DNA of 44,027 nucleotides, taken from contig JAOPYY010000037.1 of NCBI GenBank assembly GCA_025964395.1, positions 1 to 44,027 of the forward strand. The letters are read 5' to 3'. The DNA comes from Actinomycetes bacterium. GTDB taxonomy: Bacteria > Actinomycetota > Thermoleophilia > Gaiellales > Gaiellaceae. Made by a program: the position numbers and the translations under genes. How positions within the stretch are numbered: position 1 is the stretch's first letter; every line of letters starts with the position of its first letter. Positions 34,819 to 43,224 of this stretch are shown here, one piece after another. The notes beneath the pieces are model-generated. The model worked only from the letters and a program-made list of their open reading frames with translations. It did not search any database and was not told the DNA's origin.

Positions 34819-35303
34819 GCTTCCGCGTCGTCCCGATCGACCCGGAGCTGGTCGCCGAGGTACGCGCGACGCTGCAGACGCCCGGCTGGAATTACCCCGC
34901 CGCGGTCGAGACCGCGACCGGTTACGGGCCGTGCCGTTCGTGCATGCAGGTGTTCGAGCTCGGCGTCGACCGACGCATCTTCTTCACCCACGACGCCTTC
35001 GAGGGTCGCGAGCCCTTGCCGCTCCCCGGCCCCGTCTACATCCACGAGGATCACTGCGAGCCCTACGCGGCGCTCGACGCGGTGCCGGCATCCGTTCGCG
35101 CGCTCGACCTGACGCTGAACGCCTACGGCGCCGGGCGCCGGCTCCACGCCCAGGAGCGCGTCGAGGGCACCGCGGTCGAAGCTGCTGTCGAGCAGCTCTT
35201 CGTGGACGAGCGCGTCGACTACGTCCACGTACACAACACCGACGTCGGCTGCTTTCTGCTGCGGCTCGACCGATCACACGCGAACGACGAACGGAGGCCT
35301 TGA
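34815..35303 (+). CDS. DUF1203 domain protein
   Basis: 162 residues. Matches the DUF1203 layout: GYGPCRSCMQ near residue 36, GPVYIHEDHCEPY (about 73), LNAYGAGRRLHA and VHVHNTDVGCFLLRLD at the end. Function unknown; the Cys pair and His residues could bind metal. Translationally coupled to proline dehydrogenase, and its stop overlaps a 13-residue micro-ORF. Confidence 0.8.
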   Translation: MSFRVVPIDPELVAEVRATLQTPGWNYPAAVETATGYGPCRSCMQVFELGVDRRIFFTHDAFEGREPLPLPGPVYIHEDHCEPYAALDAVPASVRALDLTLNAYGAGRRLHAQERVEGTAVEAAVEQLFVDERVDYVHVHNTDVGCFLLRLDRSHANDERRP

Positions 35304-35344
35304 TGACGACACTCGCGAATTCACCTTACGGTGACACGACATGA
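35303..35344 (+). CDS. 13-residue micro-ORF between DUF1203 and hyuA copy 2
   Basis: ATG preceded by GGAGG (8 bases), reading MTTLANSPYGDTT and ending in TGA that overlaps the hyuA copy 2 start (ATGA). Its own start overlaps the DUF1203 stop (TGATG). hyuA copy 2 lacks a good ribosome binding site, so ribosomes ending the micro-ORF may start hyuA. Could be a leader peptide or chance; too short for codon-use tests. Confidence 0.4.
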   Translation: MTTLANSPYGDTT

Positions 35345-37398
35345 CGGAACTACCCTCCCTGAGGGTAGCCGTCGATATCGGCGGCACGTTCACGGACTTC
35401 GTCGTCTTCGACGCCAAGACCGGCTCCGTTCGCGTCGGCAAGGTGCTCAGCAGTCCCGACGACTCCGTTCGGGCGGTCCTGCTCGGGCTCGAGCGGCTGA
35501 ACGTCGACCTGGCCAACGTGGACTTCTTTGTGCACGGCACGACGGTCGGGCTGAACCTGATCGTCCAGGGCAAGGGGGCCAACGTCGCGCTCATCACCAC
35601 GAAGGGCTTCCGGGACGTGCTCGAGATCGGGCTGATGGAGAAGAAAGAGATGTACAACCTCTTCTACGAGCGCCCGCGGCCGCTCGTCGAGCGCCAGAAC
35701 CGGTTCGAGATCGACGAGCGCGTGGACGGGTTCGGGCAGGTCCTGCGACCGGTCGACGACGCCGAGCTTGCGCAGGTCGCCGAGGCGATTCGAGCGTCAG
35801 GCGCCCAGACGGTCGCGGTCGCCACGCTGAACGCGTACGTGGAGCCCGCCAACGAAGCCTCGATCGGTCGAGCGCTTGCCAACGAGCTCGGAGACGACGT
35901 CTTCGTCTCGGTCTCCCACGAGATCGCCAACGAATGGCGCGAGTTCGAGCGCACGAGCACCACCGTGCTGAACGCGTACGTGCTTCCCGTCTTCAAGAAG
36001 TACCTGAGCGAGATTCGCACGCGGCTCTCCGAGCGCGGCCTGCGGAGCGAGGTCAACATCATGAAGTCGAGCGGCGGGATCATGAGTGCCGAGGCGGCGG
36101 CCGTGCGCCCGATCCACTCGTTGCTTTCGGGGCCGGTCGGCGGCGCGGTCGGCGCGCAAGCCCTCGCACGGCTCGCCCGCGCGGGCGACGCCAGCCACCT
36201 GGCGAACCTCGTCACCGCCGACATGGGCGGCACGAGCTTCGACGCCAGCCTCGTCGTCGAAGGCGAGATCGAGGTCGACACCCGTGCCGACGCGCATGGC
36301 TATCCGATGCTCGTGCCGACCGTCCGCGTGAACGCGATCGGTGCCGGCGGCGGCTCGATCGCCCGCGTCGAGGGCTCGAGCGGATTGCGCGTCGGGCCGG
36401 AGAGCGCCGGCGCGAGCCCCGGGCCGGTCTGTTACGGGCAAGGTGGAGTCGAGCCGACCGTGACGGACGCGAACCTGGTACTGGGCAGGCTCGACCCGAA
36501 CGGGGTGCTGGGCGACGAGATCGCGCTCGACCTCGACGCCGCGACGAACGCGATCGAAGAGCGCGTCGCGCGACCGCTCGGCCTGTCCGTCCACGAGGCC
36601 GCTGAAGGGATCCTCCGGGTGATCAACAGCAAGATGGCGCTCGCGATCCGCGAGTTGACCGTCGCGCAGGGCCTCGACCCCGCTGATTTCGCGCTCGTCG
36701 CGTTCGGCGGCGCCGGACCGATGCACGCCGCGGAGATCTGCGCCGAGCTGGGCATCCGGACGGCAGTGATCCCGCCCGTGCCGGGAATGTTCTCCGCCTG
36801 GGGGATGCTGGCGGCCGACGTCCGCCACGACTTGTCGGCCACCGCCGTCGTGCAGGCGGCGCACCTGGAGAAGCAGGTGGTGGGCAAACGCTTCGCGGAG
36901 CTCGAGCGGGAGGGGAGAGAAGCCCTGGGCGCGCAAGGGGTCGGCGAAGCGGCGATGTCGTTCACGCACTTCCTCGACCTGCGGTACGTCGGCCAGGAGC
37001 ACACGCTGACCGTTCCCGTCGACATCGACGTCGACCCGGCCGACTTGAAGCGGGTCTTCGACGAGGCACACCGGCGCAAGTACGGTCACCACAGCGAAGA
37101 GGACGCCGCCGAAGTGGTGAACTTCCGGGTCGCCGCCGTTGGCGCGGTCGCGAAGCCCGAGCTTGCGCGGGTCGACGTGCAGGCGCGAAGCGGCTCGCGC
37201 GTGGGCGAGCGGGATGTGTTCTTCGGGGGCGCCTTCCACACGACGCCCGTCTATCGCCGGGCCGATCTCGGCTCCGAGACGCTCCGAGGCCCCCTCGTCG
37301 TCGACGAGGACGGCTCCACGACCATCGTTCCGCCCGGCTTCGACCTGCGGGTGGACAGCTACGGCAACCTCGTGCTCGCCGCGGGTGCCGCCCAGTGA
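35341..37398 (+). CDS. hyuA: hydantoinase/5-oxoprolinase subunit A (copy 2)
   Basis: 685 residues, ATG start. Same motifs as copy 1: DIGGTFTD near the N-terminus, EWREFERTSTTVLNAY, IMKSSGG, ADMGGTSFDAS, NAIGAGGGS. The similarity is family-level and the two copies differ throughout (e.g. LMEKKEMYNLFYERP versus ARHELYDLHYRKP in the substrate-side region), so they probably take different lactams. Overlaps hyuB copy 2 by GTGA. Confidence 0.93.
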   Translation: MTELPSLRVAVDIGGTFTDFVVFDAKTGSVRVGKVLSSPDDSVRAVLLGLERLNVDLANVDFFVHGTTVGLNLIVQGKGANVALITTKGFRDVLEIGLMEKKEMYNLFYERPRPLVERQNRFEIDERVDGFGQVLRPVDDAELAQVAEAIRASGAQTVAVATLNAYVEPANEASIGRALANELGDDVFVSVSHEIANEWREFERTSTTVLNAYVLPVFKKYLSEIRTRLSERGLRSEVNIMKSSGGIMSAEAAAVRPIHSLLSGPVGGAVGAQALARLARAGDASHLANLVTADMGGTSFDASLVVEGEIEVDTRADAHGYPMLVPTVRVNAIGAGGGSIARVEGSSGLRVGPESAGASPGPVCYGQGGVEPTVTDANLVLGRLDPNGVLGDEIALDLDAATNAIEERVARPLGLSVHEAAEGILRVINSKMALAIRELTVAQGLDPADFALVAFGGAGPMHAAEICAELGIRTAVIPPVPGMFSAWGMLAADVRHDLSATAVVQAAHLEKQVVGKRFAELEREGREALGAQGVGEAAMSFTHFLDLRYVGQEHTLTVPVDIDVDPADLKRVFDEAHRRKYGHHSEEDAAEVVNFRVAAVGAVAKPELARVDVQARSGSRVGERDVFFGGAFHTTPVYRRADLGSETLRGPLVVDEDGSTTIVPPGFDLRVDSYGNLVLAAGAAQ

Positions 37399-39158
37399 AG
37401 GAGGACACGATCACCAGCTCCGTAACGCAGCGGCAGATTCCGATCGTCGCCGAGATCATCCGGAATGCGCTCGTGTCGGTCTCGAACGAGATGAAGATCG
37501 ACCTGATGCGCTCGTCCTATAACCCGATCATCTACGAGATGCTCGACTTCAGCGTCGGGCTGTTCAGCGAAAAGGCAGAGACGCTTGCCCAGGCAGCGGG
37601 CCTGCCGCAGTTTCTCTGCGACATGCCGAACGCGGTGCGGTCGATCCTCGAGGACATCGGCGGAGTCGACAACGTGTGCGAAGGCGACATCTATCTCACC
37701 AACGACCCGTACACGAGCAGCTTTCACCTCAACGATGTGACGGTGGTCGAGCCGGTCTTCTATGACGGGCGCGTCGTCGCTTTCGCGGGCGCCCGCGCGC
37801 ATTGGCACGACATGGGCGGCAAGTCGGCCGGCGGGTCGAGCGACGCGACGAACGTGTACCAGGAGGGGCTGTTCCTCCGGTCGATCAAGCTCTTCTCCGC
37901 GGGCGAGCGTGACGAGAACGTGATCCGCATCATCCAGGAGAACTCGCGGCTCCCGAACGCCGTCGTCGGTGACCTCAACGCTCAGGTCGCCTCCTGTCAC
38001 ACGGGCGTCGCGCGCCTGACGGCGCTCATCGACCGCTACGGTCTCGACGTCTTCTCCCGGTCGGTCGACCTGATGATCGCCAACGGCGAGGAGCTTGCCC
38101 GCGCAGCCGTGCGCGACATTCCCGACGGCGATTACTTCGCGGAGGGATTCCTCGACAACGACGGGGTCGAGCTCGACCGGCGTCTGAACGTGGCCGTAAC
38201 GGTGAAGGTGCGCGGCGACGAGATCGAGTTCGACCTGACGGGAACCGACGGGCCTTGCAAAGGGCCGTTGAACGCGAACCGACACATCACCCGCAGTGAG
38301 CTCAGCCTCGTCTTCAAGACCCTCACCACCCCGACGGAGCCTGCCAACGACGGCCACTTTCGACCGCTCAAGGTGACCCTTCCCGACGGGTGCCTGCTCG
38401 ATGCCCAGCGGCCCAGTCCGACGCTGCTCGCCTTCGTGCCACTCGAGCTGTTGATCGATCTCGTCCGGAAGGCGCTCGCGGATGCAATTCCGGAGAAGGT
38501 CACCGCTGCCGACTACGGGCGCTGCTGCGTCATGCACGCCGCGGGCCGCAGCCCGCGCGACGGCTCGTTCATCATCATCGCCGACACCGAAGGAGGCGGG
38601 TGGGGCGCGAAGCCCTTCGGCGACGGCGAGAACGCACTGCTGTTCGGCGATATCCGCGTCATCCCGGTGGAGGTGCTCGAGCACAAGTACCCGGTCGTCC
38701 TCGACCGCTTCGCGCTGCGCGAGGACTCCGGCGGGCCAGGCACCTTCCGGGGAGGCCTCGGAGTGGTCAAGGACTACCGCCTCACCGATGAGCTCGAGTT
38801 GCTGACCGGCTACGACCGGCACGACTGTCCCCCGTGGGGGCTGTTCGGCGGCCAGGCCGGAGCGCCGAACACGATTGTCGTCACGCGGGCAGACGGCAGC
38901 ACCGACGAGTTCCGTAAGGCCACCGAATACCGGCTCGCCGCCGGCGACGTCGTCAGCTTTCGCACCGGCGGTGGCGGCGGCTACGGCGAACCGATGGACC
39001 GCGATCCCGCACGCGTCCTTCGTGACGTGGTCGGTGGCTACGTGTCGGTGGAATCGGCCAGGGACGACTACGGCGTCGTCCTTACTGACGGAGGGCTCGG
39101 CGTCGACCGAGATGCGACCAGCGCCGCGCGCGCCGAGAGGCTGGTTGGCGGCAGATGA
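37395..39158 (+). CDS. hyuB: hydantoinase/5-oxoprolinase subunit B (copy 2)
   Basis: 587 residues; GTG overlapping the hyuA stop. Motifs IVAEIIRNALVSVSNEMKID, NDPYTSSFHLNDVTVV, ARAHWHDMGG and the end FRTGGGGGYGEPMDRD identify HyuB. About 20 residues longer than copy 1, mainly at the C-terminus. An AAGGAGG lies just inside the frame without a start following it, so the GTG is kept. Overlaps the next gene by ATGA. Confidence 0.92.
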   Translation: MKEDTITSSVTQRQIPIVAEIIRNALVSVSNEMKIDLMRSSYNPIIYEMLDFSVGLFSEKAETLAQAAGLPQFLCDMPNAVRSILEDIGGVDNVCEGDIYLTNDPYTSSFHLNDVTVVEPVFYDGRVVAFAGARAHWHDMGGKSAGGSSDATNVYQEGLFLRSIKLFSAGERDENVIRIIQENSRLPNAVVGDLNAQVASCHTGVARLTALIDRYGLDVFSRSVDLMIANGEELARAAVRDIPDGDYFAEGFLDNDGVELDRRLNVAVTVKVRGDEIEFDLTGTDGPCKGPLNANRHITRSELSLVFKTLTTPTEPANDGHFRPLKVTLPDGCLLDAQRPSPTLLAFVPLELLIDLVRKALADAIPEKVTAADYGRCCVMHAAGRSPRDGSFIIIADTEGGGWGAKPFGDGENALLFGDIRVIPVEVLEHKYPVVLDRFALREDSGGPGTFRGGLGVVKDYRLTDELELLTGYDRHDCPPWGLFGGQAGAPNTIVVTRADGSTDEFRKATEYRLAAGDVVSFRTGGGGGYGEPMDRDPARVLRDVVGGYVSVESARDDYGVVLTDGGLGVDRDATSAARAERLVGGR

Positions 39159-39490
39159 GCGGCGCCTCCGACACACGCGTGGTGACGGTCCAGGAGATCC
39201 AGGTGTTGGCGGGACGCGAAGCCGAGTTCGTGGCTCGCTTCCGCGACCTGGACATCTTCGGGGCGGTCGCCGCTGCAGCGGGCGATGAGCTGGAAGACGC
39301 CATCGTCCTGCAGGCGGGCGACCGGTTCCGCGTCGTGACGACGTGGGCGTCGCGGGCCGGAATCGAGGCCTGGCTCGAATCCGACGCGCGCGTGTGGGTG
39401 TTCCGCGAGCTGGGCCCGTTCTACGCGGAGGAGCCCCACGCGGACGAGTTCTCGATCTGCGAGACCTATCAGGCCCGGGAGGTTGCATGA
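39155..39490 (+). CDS. antibiotic biosynthesis monooxygenase-like (ABM) protein
   Basis: 111 residues with the beta-alpha-beta pattern of dimeric alpha/beta-barrel proteins (VVTVQEIQVLAGREAEFVAR, then RFRVVTTWASRAGIEAWLES). No catalytic residues can be pointed out; such proteins act as small monooxygenases, isomerases or binding proteins. Coupled by overlap to hyuB copy 2 and to the cupin that follows. Confidence 0.6.
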   Translation: MSGASDTRVVTVQEIQVLAGREAEFVARFRDLDIFGAVAAAAGDELEDAIVLQAGDRFRVVTTWASRAGIEAWLESDARVWVFRELGPFYAEEPHADEFSICETYQAREVA

Positions 39491-39942
39491 GACGTGTAGT
39501 GACAGGCTGGAGCGCCGACGGCAAGCCCATCCTGCTCTTCGACGGCGAGCCGGCGCATTTCGACTTCGGGATGGTCAGCTCGGACGAAATCTGGAGCACG
39601 ACCGCCGTCCCCGCCGACTCGAGGCGCTCGGACGACCCGACCTCCGCCGGGTTCGTGCTCGAGCCGCCGCATGGCGGCACCGTCTGCCGCATCGCCAGCT
39701 ACAGGCCCGGTGCGAGCGTCGAGCTGCACGCCACGCAGACGGTCGACTACGTCATCGTCCTCGCGGGCGAGCTGACAATGCTCTACGGCGACGACGAGAT
39801 CGTGCTTCGGCCCGGCGACATCGTGGTGCAGCAGGGCACGCCGCACGGCTGGGCCAACCGCGCCAACACGGACTGCGTCGTCGCGGCGATCCTGCTCACC
39901 GCCGAAGGCGCCGCGGAACGCGAGGGGCTCGAGTGGCCGTAG
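39487..39942 (+). CDS. cupin domain protein
   Basis: 151 residues; ATG overlaps the previous stop. Single cupin barrel at about residues 78-130: VELHATQTVDYVIVLAGE (first motif, with only one His of the usual pair) and LRPGDIVVQQGTPHGWANR (second motif, His kept). The partly lost metal set suggests a binding or isomerase role rather than an oxygenase. Substrate unknown; same operon as the hyu genes. Confidence 0.8.
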   Translation: MRRVVTGWSADGKPILLFDGEPAHFDFGMVSSDEIWSTTAVPADSRRSDDPTSAGFVLEPPHGGTVCRIASYRPGASVELHATQTVDYVIVLAGELTMLYGDDEIVLRPGDIVVQQGTPHGWANRANTDCVVAAILLTAEGAAEREGLEWP

Positions 39943-39961
39943 CCGGACGGAGCGCCGGCTC

Positions 39962-41011
39962 GTGACCGCGGCACGCATCGCCCGGCTCCGGGAGAGTCTC
40001 GACGAGCCGCTCCTCGTCACAGGAGCCAAGAACGTCGCGTACCTCACCGGCTTCGAGAGCTCGAACGCGGCCGTCCTCGTCGAGCCGGAACGGGTTCGGC
40101 TCTTTGCGGACGCGCGCTACAGCGAGGCGGGCCGCGGCGTCGACGGCGTCGAGTTCGTCGAGACCGGGCGCATCCTCCTGGCGGATCTCGCGACGCGGCT
40201 GGAAGGGGCGATCGCGTTCGAGGAGGAGCACATCAGCCACGCGGGCTACCGGACCCTGGCAGCCGGTCGCCTCGAGCTCGTGCCGCGCAGGGGGACGGTC
40301 GAGGCCCTGCGGGCACTGAAGGACGAAGTCGAGCTCGCCCGCATCGCCGCAGCGTCGGCGATCGCGGACGCTGCGCTCAGCGCCCTGCTCGAGGAGAGCT
40401 GGATCGGACGAACGGAGCGCGAGCTCGCAGCGAGGCTGCAGGTTCTCCTGCTGGACGGCGGCGGCGACGGGGCGGCGTTTGACGTGATCGTCGGATCGGG
40501 ACCGAACGCGGCCAAGCCCCATGCGCGCCCGGGCGACCGGATCGTGAGTTCCGGCGAGCTCGTGATCGTCGACTTCGGCTGTTTGCTCGACGGCTATCGC
40601 TCCGATTGCGCCCGCACCGTTGCCGTTGGCGAGCCGACCGGAGAGCTCGCCGCCATCTTCGAGGTCTGCCTCGAAGCACACGAGGCCGCCGTCGCAGGCG
40701 TCCGCCCGGGGATGAGCGGCGTCGAGGCGGATCGGATCGCACGGGACGTGATCGCGCAGGCGGGCTACGGCGATCGCTTCGGACATGGGCTCGGGCACGG
40801 CATCGGGCTCGACGTGCACGAGGCGCCGTTCCTCTCTCCGGCGTTCGATGGGACGATGGAGGCCGGGCAGGTCGTGACGATCGAGCCGGGGATCTATGTG
40901 CCCGACGTCGGCGGAGTACGAATCGAGGATCTGTGCGTCGTCCGCGCGGAGGGGCTCGAGTCCGTGACGAGACTGCCGAAGAGGATCGTGCTCGACGCGA
41001 GCGTGCGGTGA
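39962..41011 (+). CDS. M24 family Xaa-Pro peptidase (copy 3)
   Basis: 349 residues; GTG start with GGAG 9 bases upstream. Short creatinase-N domain (LLVTGAKNVAYLTGFESSNA) and M24 domain with ligands Asp in VIVDFGC, Asp in YRSDCAR, His in GHGIGLDVHEAP, Glu in TIEPGIYV and Glu in GVRIEDLCVV. PepQ/Xaa-Pro dipeptidase-like length and motifs. Third member of this family in the cluster. The stop overlaps the next start (TGATG). Confidence 0.9.
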   Translation: MTAARIARLRESLDEPLLVTGAKNVAYLTGFESSNAAVLVEPERVRLFADARYSEAGRGVDGVEFVETGRILLADLATRLEGAIAFEEEHISHAGYRTLAAGRLELVPRRGTVEALRALKDEVELARIAAASAIADAALSALLEESWIGRTERELAARLQVLLLDGGGDGAAFDVIVGSGPNAAKPHARPGDRIVSSGELVIVDFGCLLDGYRSDCARTVAVGEPTGELAAIFEVCLEAHEAAVAGVRPGMSGVEADRIARDVIAQAGYGDRFGHGLGHGIGLDVHEAPFLSPAFDGTMEAGQVVTIEPGIYVPDVGGVRIEDLCVVRAEGLESVTRLPKRIVLDASVR

Positions 41012-42045
41012 TGCGCCTCGCCGGGCTGCCGGAAGAGTGCCTCTACATTGGGCGGCCCGCGCCGACGCGGGACTTCGTCCTCGCGATCGATCCCCAAGCC
41101 GCGACGTACTCCGAGGCCGAATGGTTGCTCGCGGGTGCGCTCGCCGTGCACACGGTGGTGGACCGGCCGACTCCCGCGGACGCCGAGGCGATCGATGCGC
41201 TGGTGTTGCTGACGGGCGCGACCCGCGTTGTCTCGCTGGGATCCGGCCTGGTGATCGACGCCGCGAAGCTCTGCGTCCATACCCGGCACGCCCGGGTCGG
41301 CACGGTCCTGCGGCACGTCACCGTGCCGTGCGGGCCTGAGCCCTACCGCGCAGTCACGCCCTTCACGATGTACGACGCGGTGCCGGGCGCTCGGGGGGTC
41401 GAGTGGGAGGACTGGCTGATCCCGGCGGAGGTCGCCATCGTCCCGGAGTTGCTCGCTCGTCTCGACCCGTCCGTCGTCGCGCTCTTCGCGGGCGACTCGG
41501 CGGTGCACGCGGTTGAATCGCTCCTCAGCACCCGGAGCAACGCGGAGTCGGAGCCGCGCGCAATCGCCGCTGCCCAGGCGTTCGTCGAGGAGGCCGCTTC
41601 AAACGAACCCAATCGTGTGCGTCTCGTCGTTGCATCCCTCGAAGCGGCCCTCGCGTTCGACACCACGAAGCTCGGTCTCGCGCATGCCCTCTCGCGTCCC
41701 CTGGGAATCGCGACCGGTATCTCCCACGACGGGTACAACCTCGCGCTCGGCGCTCCCATGGTCCGCTTCTGGGGCGACGAGGTGATCAGACGATCCCCTC
41801 TCGCACGTGTCACGTCGTCGACGCCGAGTGCCGAGTGGTGGGCGTGCCTGCTCGACGGCTATCGGGCGCGCGCCGGACTGCCTGCGAACTTGAAAGGGGT
41901 TGGGCTCGACGACTCGGCGGTCGCAGCGGCAATCGAATGGGCGCCGAACAGCTCCGGCATCCCCGGCTTGCCGCGGCCACTCGCGGACGGCGACCTCGAG
42001 CGGCTGATGGATGACGCTTGGAGTGGCACCCGCCCGGCGTTATGA
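41011..42045 (+). CDS. iron-containing alcohol dehydrogenase family protein
   Basis: 344 residues. Rossmann-like N-terminal half with GSGLVIDAAKL (variant of the GGGS-xx-D-xxK nucleotide motif, about residue 72) and helical metal domain with AGDSAVHAVES, LAHALSRPLG and ISHDGYN, supplying the Asp/His ligands. The usual GTGSE loop is replaced by VPCGPEPYRAVT, so it is a divergent member, nearer to the maleylacetate-reductase or glycerol-dehydrogenase side; substrate unknown. Last gene of the run; might handle an aldehyde or semialdehyde made upstream. Confidence 0.75.
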   Translation: MRLAGLPEECLYIGRPAPTRDFVLAIDPQAATYSEAEWLLAGALAVHTVVDRPTPADAEAIDALVLLTGATRVVSLGSGLVIDAAKLCVHTRHARVGTVLRHVTVPCGPEPYRAVTPFTMYDAVPGARGVEWEDWLIPAEVAIVPELLARLDPSVVALFAGDSAVHAVESLLSTRSNAESEPRAIAAAQAFVEEAASNEPNRVRLVVASLEAALAFDTTKLGLAHALSRPLGIATGISHDGYNLALGAPMVRFWGDEVIRRSPLARVTSSTPSAEWWACLLDGYRARAGLPANLKGVGLDDSAVAAAIEWAPNSSGIPGLPRPLADGDLERLMDDAWSGTRPAL

Positions 42046-42441
42046 GACTCGCGTCGTGCGGAGCGGACGTTCGAAATGATCGCTCTTTGATGGCGGGAGC
42101 ACGGCCAGTGTGAACCAGTGTGACGATCTCGCCGGCGGCGCGCGTGGTTGCAGTCACCGAAACAGTTACTTCGTAGAAGCTGAGACCGCCTCATCGAGGC
42201 AGAGCGGGCAAAAGCGCGCGCCGGCGAGCGTCAAACGCAGGCATCAGCCGTCTACGGATGGATCCATATCGTCCGATTGCTGGAGGCCACCAGACCCGTA
42301 TCGGCGTCGGCCCGCTGGAAAGCCATTAGCAGGCTGGCGAGTCACGCTTTCGTAGAAAAGCGTGACCACACAGGCAGTCGGCGTCATCCACCGAAGCGCC
42401 GGCTTCACGAGTCAGCCGTCCCAGCGTTTACGGCCAGATAT
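42046..42441. other. non-coding stretch with strong hairpin
   Basis: No gene recognised before the small membrane protein. It contains a perfect inverted repeat listed separately, and repeated TTCGTAGAA words (42169 and 42350) of unknown meaning. Confidence 0.4.
42341..42366 (+). terminator. perfect 10-bp hairpin
   Basis: GTCACGCTTT / AAAGCGTGAC with loop CGTAGA. About 300 bases beyond the last operon gene, without a T-tract; it may be a distal terminator or a recombination-related structure. Confidence 0.45.
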
Positions 42442-42912
42442 GTGAAACGTTGGTGGGTCGCTAACGGTGGCGCGGTTGCGCTTGTGCTCCTCGGCATCTC
42501 AGTCGGGGGCTTTACGAATGTATGGGCTGGACTCGCGCTAATAGTCGTCGGTCTCATCCTCTGGGTTGCCGGGCTGCGTCGGAACCATCAGCCCATCGAT
42601 TCACCCGCAGTCGTTGCTCGGGAGCTTCGCCCTGACCTGAGAATCTTTGACGTGCACTCGACAGGCGGTGGATCCGGTTACGTCGACTTCAGCTTCTACG
42701 TCTCGAACTATGGAGACGTCAAGCAGCGGACAATACTGCTGGCAATCCTTCTAGAGCAGACGGGACTCCAACCGTTGCGGGATGCCGGCATCGGCCCTCG
42801 AAGAGATGGCACTGAGTGCCCGCTTGCAAGGGTCGTGCTGCTTCCCGATGAACTACGCCGCCTACGGCAAGCAATGTCACGTGCCACCGGTTGCGCCCGC
42901 TGGGCTCCATAA
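42442..42912 (+). CDS. small membrane protein, 3' end disrupted
   Basis: 156 residues from GTG. Two membrane helices near the start: VANGGAVALVLLGISVGG and VWAGLALIVVGLILWVAGLR, then a soluble, beta-rich tail (YVDFSFYVSNYGDVKQRTIL). The final residues RATGCARWAP are encoded by the first copy of the 40-bp direct repeat, so the native C-terminus has probably been replaced. No ribosome binding site was found and the start is uncertain. Family not recognised. Confidence 0.5.
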   Translation: MKRWWVANGGAVALVLLGISVGGFTNVWAGLALIVVGLILWVAGLRRNHQPIDSPAVVARELRPDLRIFDVHSTGGGSGYVDFSFYVSNYGDVKQRTILLAILLEQTGLQPLRDAGIGPRRDGTECPLARVVLLPDELRRLRQAMSRATGCARWAP

Positions 42913-42921
42913 ATGCTCCAT
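42882..42921. repeat. 40-bp direct repeat, copy 1
   Basis: Matches 43086-43125 at 38 of 40 bases; the copies are 204 bases apart, same orientation. On the minus strand both read MEHLWS(P/Q)AGAT. Overlaps the end of the membrane protein gene. Confidence 0.7.
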
Positions 42922-43224
42922 CCCTTGGCTGGAGATCGCCGATGGCCAAAGGCTTCGGACGTCCGCTTTGCGCGTGTCGAATGTTGAGTACTTCTCTGTA
43001 TCTCCGAAACCGTTGCCGTGGGTTGCCACCGGTTGCCGATCGGCTTGTTTGAGCCGTTTTCGGGGCCTTCCCATTTGCGATCGGTTGCCACTGGTTGCGC
43101 CCGCTTGGCTCCATAAATGCTCCATGCCGGCCCGAGCCGTCCTGGACAGACGGATCAGTGAAGGGGCTGGTGGTGAGACCCACTACGAAGCTGGCCTCGC
43201 GGCCGGGCTGGGTTACGTGGAGGC
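42913..43224. other. scarred non-coding stretch
   Basis: Contains the second 40-bp repeat and an internal partial copy (TGCCACCGGTTGC near 43024). Open minus-strand frames cross it but none has a recognised domain. Possibly the remains of an integrated element's end. Confidence 0.4.
43086..43125. repeat. 40-bp direct repeat, copy 2
   Basis: Second copy of 42882-42921 with two mismatches. Minus strand reads MEHLWSQAGATSGNRSQM. Confidence 0.7.

Noticed and set aside
37359-39692. Very long open frame on the minus strand opposite hyuB copy 2
   Set aside because: It mirrors a well-recognised plus-strand gene; GC-rich codon bias keeps the opposite frame open. No family motif was seen in it. The same applies to 21604-23436 and 27132-29144.
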